Origin: SIG299 sp045531955
Lineage (GTDB): Bacteria; Bacillota; Clostridia; Lachnospirales; Lachnospiraceae
Direction: 5' to 3'
DNA: 64,000 bases
NCBI GenBank assembly: GCA_045531955.1
Contig: JAZSFC010000001.1
Location: forward strand, 62,001 to 126,000
A program made the translations under genes and the position numbers. Shown here piece by piece: positions 60,212 through 64,000 of the stretch. Each line of letters begins with the position of its first letter. Position 1 is the stretch's first letter. The notes under the pieces were generated by a model that did not search any database, was not told the origin of the DNA, and was given only the letters and a program-made list of their open reading frames with translations.

Positions 60212-61456
60212 ATGAAAAAGAAACTACTAATTATTGCTGGTGTGATTTTGGCGGTGCTTTTGGTATGCACACTGCTTGTGCCGCGTCTTATTCTGCTTGG
60301 AGTCCGCCAGGAAAAGGTGGCAGAAGATTGCAACTATGGTGAAGTATTCTTCAATGAATATGACGAGGTACGTGCCCACTTTTTAGAAAAGGTATCAGAA
60401 TTAAATGCGGCGGGCATTACAACCGAATCCGAAAGCTATGCTATCGACGAGGCAGATGGCTTATACATTGATACCGTATATGTACCGGTACAGGAGAAGA
60501 AAAACCTGATTGTATTAACTACCGGTGTTCATGGTATTGAAGGCTATATCGGTTCGGTTATGCTGGACGTATTTTGGGATGAGGTGTATCCGACCCTGGA
60601 TAGAGAGAATACCGGTGTGTTGGTAATTGCTAACGTAAATCCTTACGGTATGAAATATCACAGAAGATATAACGAAAATAATGTGGATTTAAACCGTAAC
60701 TTCATTCTGGATTGGGAGTCCTTTGACCTGACCTCCAATCAAAATTATCCGAAGGTGGATAAGTTTTTCGGACCGGAAAAGAAGATGGGTAATCTGTTCT
60801 GGCATGAAGTACAGTTCTATGGCGGTATGCTGGGGGCAGTACTCAAAAATGATGTGGCTACCATAACCAATGCCCTGACCGGCGGTCAGTATGAGTACCC
60901 GGAAGGCGTGTACTACGGCGGTTTGGAAGACCAGGCATCTACCGTATACGTAAAGGATATATTTGAGCAGACACTGACCGGAGAGTATGAAAATATCGTG
61001 CACATCGATGTGCATTCCGGTTACGGTCCTCGCTACAACATGGTAATTTTTAATTCCATCTATGATACTTATACGGAGGCAGAGTCACAGGAATTATTCA
61101 ACTACGATTACATTATTGCCTACGATTCCGAGTCCTTCTATCCAACTACCGGTGATACTACTGACTTTTATTACCGTCTGTGGGAAAAACTCGGCAAGCA
61201 GAATTCTCTGTTTTCGACCTGTTTTGAATTTGGTACCCTGGGCGATGGTTTCCTGGATTCCGTTATGTCCATGAAGTATACCATAGAAGAGAATCAGAAC
61301 CATTGGTATCCGTCTAATAATAAGGTTACTAATGAGGTTATCAGGGAACGTTATCACGAGATGTTTTATCCAACAGAAAAAGAATGGAGAGAAAAGACTA
61401 TCGAAGATTTCAAGGCAGCCTGCAAGGGTGTGCTGGATGCTAAGTTGGTAAAATAG
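60212..61456 (+). CDS. membrane-anchored M14-type carboxypeptidase-like protein (DUF2817)
   Basis: 414 residues. N-terminal membrane anchor (LLIIAGVILAVLLVCTLLVPRLILLG), then an M14-like fold: TTGVHGIEGYIGS (HxxE zinc ligands, near 106), NENNVDLNRNF (substrate Arg), HIDVHSGYGPRYN (third ligand, near 269) and FSTCFEFGT (catalytic Glu, near 334). It matches DUF2817 peptidases that act on cell-wall or extracellular peptides. Probably co-transcribed with the MATE gene. ATG 60212 follows AAGGAGAG. Confidence 0.85.
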   Translation: MKKKLLIIAGVILAVLLVCTLLVPRLILLGVRQEKVAEDCNYGEVFFNEYDEVRAHFLEKVSELNAAGITTESESYAIDEADGLYIDTVYVPVQEKKNLIVLTTGVHGIEGYIGSVMLDVFWDEVYPTLDRENTGVLVIANVNPYGMKYHRRYNENNVDLNRNFILDWESFDLTSNQNYPKVDKFFGPEKKMGNLFWHEVQFYGGMLGAVLKNDVATITNALTGGQYEYPEGVYYGGLEDQASTVYVKDIFEQTLTGEYENIVHIDVHSGYGPRYNMVIFNSIYDTYTEAESQELFNYDYIIAYDSESFYPTTGDTTDFYYRLWEKLGKQNSLFSTCFEFGTLGDGFLDSVMSMKYTIEENQNHWYPSNNKVTNEVIRERYHEMFYPTEKEWREKTIEDFKAACKGVLDAKLVK

Positions 61457-61460
61457 ACAT

Positions 61461-61522
61461 AAAAAATCCATATTCCGGAACATGTCTTAACAAGGGGACA
61501 TGTGAGGAATATGGATTTTTTT
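61461..61522. terminator. bidirectional intrinsic terminator
   Basis: AAAAAATCCATATTCC (61461-61476) with GGAATATGGATTTTTT (61506-61521) and inner ACATGTC/GACATGT; between convergent peptidase and kdgK genes. Confidence 0.92.
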
Positions 61523-61527
61523 AGTAT

Positions 61528-62613
61528 TTAGCGGTTTATATCGAAACTCATATCCATAATCTTGCGGATACTCTTTGCATCGTCGGTAATATTGGCGTCG
61601 CCGTGAATGGTATGCTTAATTACGCTGCTTGCCACGGCAAAGTTGACCATATCCATTGGCTTGTAGTCCTTCATCATGGCGTAGATAAGACCGCTGGCAA
61701 AAGCATCACCACCGCCGACACGGTCCAAAATGTTGAAGCGGAACAGGCGGCTTTCAAAGGTGTGTCCTTCGTACCACATAAAGGCCTTTAAACTGTTTTC
61801 GCTACCGCTGTGGGCATAGCGTACATGACGGGCAATGCACTTGATGTTTGGATAACATTCTACAAAGCGGCGGAAGATTTCGTCCTGCTGCTCGTAAGAT
61901 GGCTGAAGCGGAACGCCATCCTTCCAGTCGCCCTTGGAATGGTCGTTTTCGTCCTTCCAAAGGTGATAAGGCTCAATACCAAAGAGAACATCTACATAAG
62001 GCAGGCATAAGGTACAGAAATCCCTTGCTTCTTCCCAGGTCCATAAGCTGCTGCGGAAGTTACCGTCCCAGCTGATGGTGAGCCCCTTTTCTTTGGCAAC
62101 CTTTAAGGAATTTAAGATAAGGTCGGCACAGTTTTTGCAAAGGGCAGGAGTGATACCGCTTAAGTGCAGCCAGTCGTAGCCATCCAATAATGCGTCTAAA
62201 TCCAGCTTGGAGTAGTCATATTCGGTGAAAGCGCTGTGTTTTCTGTCGTAGGTTACCTTGCTGGCGCGGATTCCGTAACCGGTCTCCAGATAGTAGGTAC
62301 CAAGACGGTGGGTAGGCGTTTCCTCCGGTGTGCTTAAAATCATAGGAGTACAGTGTACGTCGTTACTGCGGAGCATGCGGACTGCACTTTTACCAAGGCT
62401 GTTGTTAGGAACAACGCTGAAGAAGGTGCTGTCGATACCGAGGTTGGCAAGAGCTAAGGCAATATTTGCTTCACTGCCGCCGTAGCTTGCTTCGAACTCG
62501 TTGGCCATGCGGATTTTCTCATAGTTTGGAGGTGTCAGACGCATCATGATTTCTCCAATGGTAAAGAACTTTGGACTGTCAATGTTTTTTAATAACGGAT
62601 TGTAGTTTTCCAT
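61528..62613 (-). CDS. kdgK: 2-keto-3-deoxygluconate kinase (PfkB family)
   Basis: 361 residues. FFTIGEIMMRLTPP, SYGGSEANIALALANLGI (substrate-binding PfkB signature 1 region), YYLETGYGIRASKVTYDR and the C-terminal DRVGGGDAFASGLIYAMM (catalytic Asp in GGGDAFASG, near 302) identify a KdgK-type sugar kinase. It makes KDPG from 2-keto-3-deoxygluconate, the step that feeds uronic acids from pectin or glucuronoxylan into central metabolism. Start chosen at the second ATG (62613), 8 nt after AAGGAG; ATG 62622 directly touches that ribosome site. A CRE-like element lies upstream. Confidence 0.85.
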   Translation of the reverse strand: MENYNPLLKNIDSPKFFTIGEIMMRLTPPNYEKIRMANEFEASYGGSEANIALALANLGIDSTFFSVVPNNSLGKSAVRMLRSNDVHCTPMILSTPEETPTHRLGTYYLETGYGIRASKVTYDRKHSAFTEYDYSKLDLDALLDGYDWLHLSGITPALCKNCADLILNSLKVAKEKGLTISWDGNFRSSLWTWEEARDFCTLCLPYVDVLFGIEPYHLWKDENDHSKGDWKDGVPLQPSYEQQDEIFRRFVECYPNIKCIARHVRYAHSGSENSLKAFMWYEGHTFESRLFRFNILDRVGGGDAFASGLIYAMMKDYKPMDMVNFAVASSVIKHTIHGDANITDDAKSIRKIMDMSFDINR

Positions 62614-62650
62614 AAAATACATCTCCTTCAGTAGTGTGTTTTGCTGCCTT

Positions 62651-62664
62651 TGGTAGCGCTTACA
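62651..62664 (-). promoter_or_regulatory. CRE-like catabolite-control site of kdgK
   Basis: Minus strand TGTAAGCGCTACCA fits the CcpA box TGNAARCGNWWWCA with one mismatch. It lies just downstream of the kdgK -10 box, a repressing position. Confidence 0.6.
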
Positions 62665-62667
62665 TAT

Positions 62668-62696
62668 AGTATAACAGAAAATGGCACGAATGGGAA
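62668..62696 (-). promoter_or_regulatory. promoter of kdgK
   Basis: Minus strand TTCCCA (62691-62696), 17 bp, TATACT (62668-62673). Confidence 0.5.
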
Positions 62697-62705
62697 GCAA
62701 AAAAA

Positions 62706-62724
62706 TTGCAACTGTGGGTTGCAA
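62706..62724. promoter_or_regulatory. inverted repeat in the kdgK/XRE divergent region
   Basis: TTGCAAC-TGTGG-GTTGCAA, perfect 7-bp arms, 10 bp upstream of the kdgK -35 box and about 43 bp upstream of the XRE gene's -10 box (TACAAT 62767-62772). Candidate regulator site. Confidence 0.55.
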
Positions 62725-62803
62725 AAGAGCACGTACAAATTGGTGGAAAAAGCCGGAGGGTTCCTGTACAATAGCCTCATAAGAAATAACGGGAGGAATT
62801 GTC

Positions 62804-63421
62804 ATGAAATTATCCGATAAACTTATAGAACTTAGAAAAAATAAAGGTATGACCCAGGAAACCCTTGCGGAGCTTTGTAACGTCAGCCGCCAATCCATCT
62901 CAAAATGGGAGGCGGATATTGCCTTGCCGGAGCTGGAGAAACTGCTTGTTTTAAGCGAAACCTTTGGCGTATCTGTTGACGTTCTGGTGAAAGATGAATT
63001 AGAATTAAATTATGTAAAAGAAGTGCATACCTGTGGTGACAATGCTCTTTCCAAAAAGAAAACAGAAGTGTATGAAGGGACCCTGGTGAAAGAAAGTATA
63101 GAAGACGACTCGGTTCTTGATTTATTGAATATTCATAAGGTGGAGCTTTGGAATACCGGAGGAAAACCAAAATACTGGACAATCCTTTATTTTTCCAGTG
63201 CCCATGCGAATTTTCCGGAACAGGTTTCTAAGGTGTTGATTGCGGACGATTCACGTGGCGGCAACTGGTTTGTAGATTTTAAGGCAGGAAATGTGAAGTA
63301 TGTGGTGTTTCGGAACAAGGTATTGCAGTATCACATAGGGAATGCCAAGGAGAAGGTGGCAGTGTGCGAAGAATGCCGGAAGCGTGGCATAACCGAGGAT
63401 GAAATGAACTGGACGGAGTAG
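62804..63421 (+). CDS. XRE-family regulator with C-terminal sensor-like domain
   Basis: 205 residues. HTH at 3-60 (DKLIELRKNKGMTQETLAELCNVSRQSISKWEADIALPELEKLLVLS), then about 140 residues with a beta-rich region (VELWNTGGKPKYWTILYFSSAHANFPEQ, GGNWFVDFKAGNVKYVVFRNKVLQYHIG) and a closing VCEECRKRGI that could bind metal. The C-terminal family is not one I can name. ATG 62804 follows GGGAGGAAT. Divergent from kdgK across an inverted repeat, so it may regulate it or itself. Confidence 0.82.
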   Translation: MKLSDKLIELRKNKGMTQETLAELCNVSRQSISKWEADIALPELEKLLVLSETFGVSVDVLVKDELELNYVKEVHTCGDNALSKKKTEVYEGTLVKESIEDDSVLDLLNIHKVELWNTGGKPKYWTILYFSSAHANFPEQVSKVLIADDSRGGNWFVDFKAGNVKYVVFRNKVLQYHIGNAKEKVAVCEECRKRGITEDEMNWTE

Positions 63422-63436
63422 AATACTTATTATATA

Positions 63437-63473
63437 AAAAGGAGATGCACTTTAGTCCGGCGCATCTCCTTTT
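63437..63473. terminator. bidirectional intrinsic terminator
   Basis: AAAAGGAGATGC (63437-63448) with GCATCTCCTTTT (63462-63473), between the XRE gene and the convergent esterase gene. Confidence 0.9.
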
Positions 63474-63481
63474 AGCATAGT

Positions 63482-64000
63482 TTATTCCACCTCAAACAAA
63501 CAATCATCTACGGTACTGAAGTCTCTTTCTATATCTTTACCGTACAAATATTTATCAGCATAATCTAAGAAAATTTCTACATCTTCATCGATAACTGCAT
63601 GTCCTTCTTTATGGATGTGGAACAGAATGTTATCCTCATAACCAAGCTTCGTAAATATTTTCTTTGCTTCCTTATAGGTTTCCCACATGGCTGGCGGGTT
63701 GGTCCAGTCCTCGTAGATGTAGGAAGAAATAATAAACAGGTAGCGGTTTTCTTCCGCGTACATGGAAGCCAGCAGGTGCTGGTCAAATGGGAAGGAAGCA
63801 ATGTTGTTAAATTTTAAGAAAGCGTCATTGAACCAGTGGCCTTCCGCACCGGATTGCAGGCTTCCAAGTGGTTCATTTTGACCAAAGGTATAGGCTGCAT
63901 CTGCACCGATGGAAGATAGATTATAAGTGTCACCTTCGGAGGTGTGGCGGAACATTGCCATGCCGCCGGCACCGGAACAGGTTGGGATACTGATGCGGAT
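63482..64000 (-). CDS. C-terminal part of a CE15-like (glucuronoyl esterase) hydrolase, 5' end off window
   Basis: 172 residues visible; the frame stays open to the window edge, so the N-terminus and catalytic Ser lie outside. ISIPTCSGAGGMAMFR matches the CE15 'P..SG.GG' acidic-residue region, here with Cys in place of the usual Glu. HWFNDAFLKFNNIASFPFDQHLLASMYAEENRYLFI follows the CE15 'W......PFD.H.L.AL..PR.L' pattern. KEGHAVIDEDVEIFLDYADKYLYG supplies the catalytic His. CE15 enzymes cut the ester between lignin and 4-O-methyl-glucuronic acid of xylan. No signal peptide can be judged. Confidence 0.65.
   Translation of the reverse strand: MRISIPTCSGAGGMAMFRHTSEGDTYNLSSIGADAAYTFGQNEPLGSLQSGAEGHWFNDAFLKFNNIASFPFDQHLLASMYAEENRYLFIISSYIYEDWTNPPAMWETYKEAKKIFTKLGYEDNILFHIHKEGHAVIDEDVEIFLDYADKYLYGKDIERDFSTVDDCLFEVE

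Overview
The window looks like chromosome of a low-GC Firmicute of the class Clostridia, most likely a gut Lachnospiraceae. Reasons: strong AGGAGG-type ribosome binding sites, TTGACA/TATAAT promoters with 17-bp spacers, a T-box leader on thrS, a DUF6472 gene, LytTR-DUF3021 and DUF2975-XRE pairs, several plant-polysaccharide genes, and frequent TTG/GTG starts. Taxonomy is inferred from gene content; no search was run.

Layout. 1-1.4 kb: tail of a GH31-N-like gene, nitroreductase, NUDIX hydrolase. 1.4-5.5 kb: DUF11 protein, T-box(Thr)-thrS, DUF3021-LytTR pair. 5.5-9.2 kb: probable antibiotic-response block, with a leader carrying an intrinsic terminator, a metallopeptidase-APH fusion, then a 16-residue leader peptide and hairpin array before an Lsa-type ABC-F gene. 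9.3-13 kb: HTH-orotate phosphoribosyltransferase fusion behind a palindrome; RACo-like ferredoxin/ASKHA protein plus alpha-galacturonidase. 13-18.5 kb: membrane and regulatory genes (DUF1653, DUF2975-XRE, DUF4173, CDF-like protein, lipid kinase, PAP2). 18.6-23.4 kb: LacI-type regulator and a heterodimeric ABC exporter sharing one operator motif. 23.4-28.6 kb: chemoreceptor with a Lys/Pro-rich extension, CDF transporter, PduL, a papain-like hydrolase, a YdcZ-like protein. 28.6-36 kb: comEA, two-component system, GerMN lipoprotein, comEC, holA. 36-38.3 kb: serpin lipoprotein, DUF6472, TraX.

38.46-52.76 kb is a ~14.3-kb integrated element in the 3' end of tRNA-Ser(CGA). A 19-bp tRNA-end duplication marks both junctions. 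A tyrosine integrase and excisionase lie at the right end, and near each end is a tandem ATCCAAAGTTT doublet that probably binds the integrase. The cargo is anti-phage: an AIPR protein; a compact operon of XRE controller, PLD-family restriction nuclease, two different DPPY adenine methyltransferases, EVE-McrB and McrC; and an AlbA_2/ATPase gene. The operon resembles BsuMI/LlaJI (methyltransferases plus McrB/McrC-like restriction subunits) but has adenine methyltransferases and a PLD nuclease, and is the best candidate here for an undescribed variant system. The right part also has a MobC-like gene, four 23-bp iterons and a structured oriT-like region, but no relaxase.

52.8-64 kb returns to core chromosome: aldo/keto reductase with FeS domain, XRE regulators, NUDIX, a GNAT remnant and an intact GNAT, GH43 lipoprotein, MATE pump, M14-type peptidase, KdgK and a CE15-like esterase running off the end. 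AlphaGal-uronidase, KdgK, GH43 and CE15 together point to growth on pectin and glucuronoxylan.
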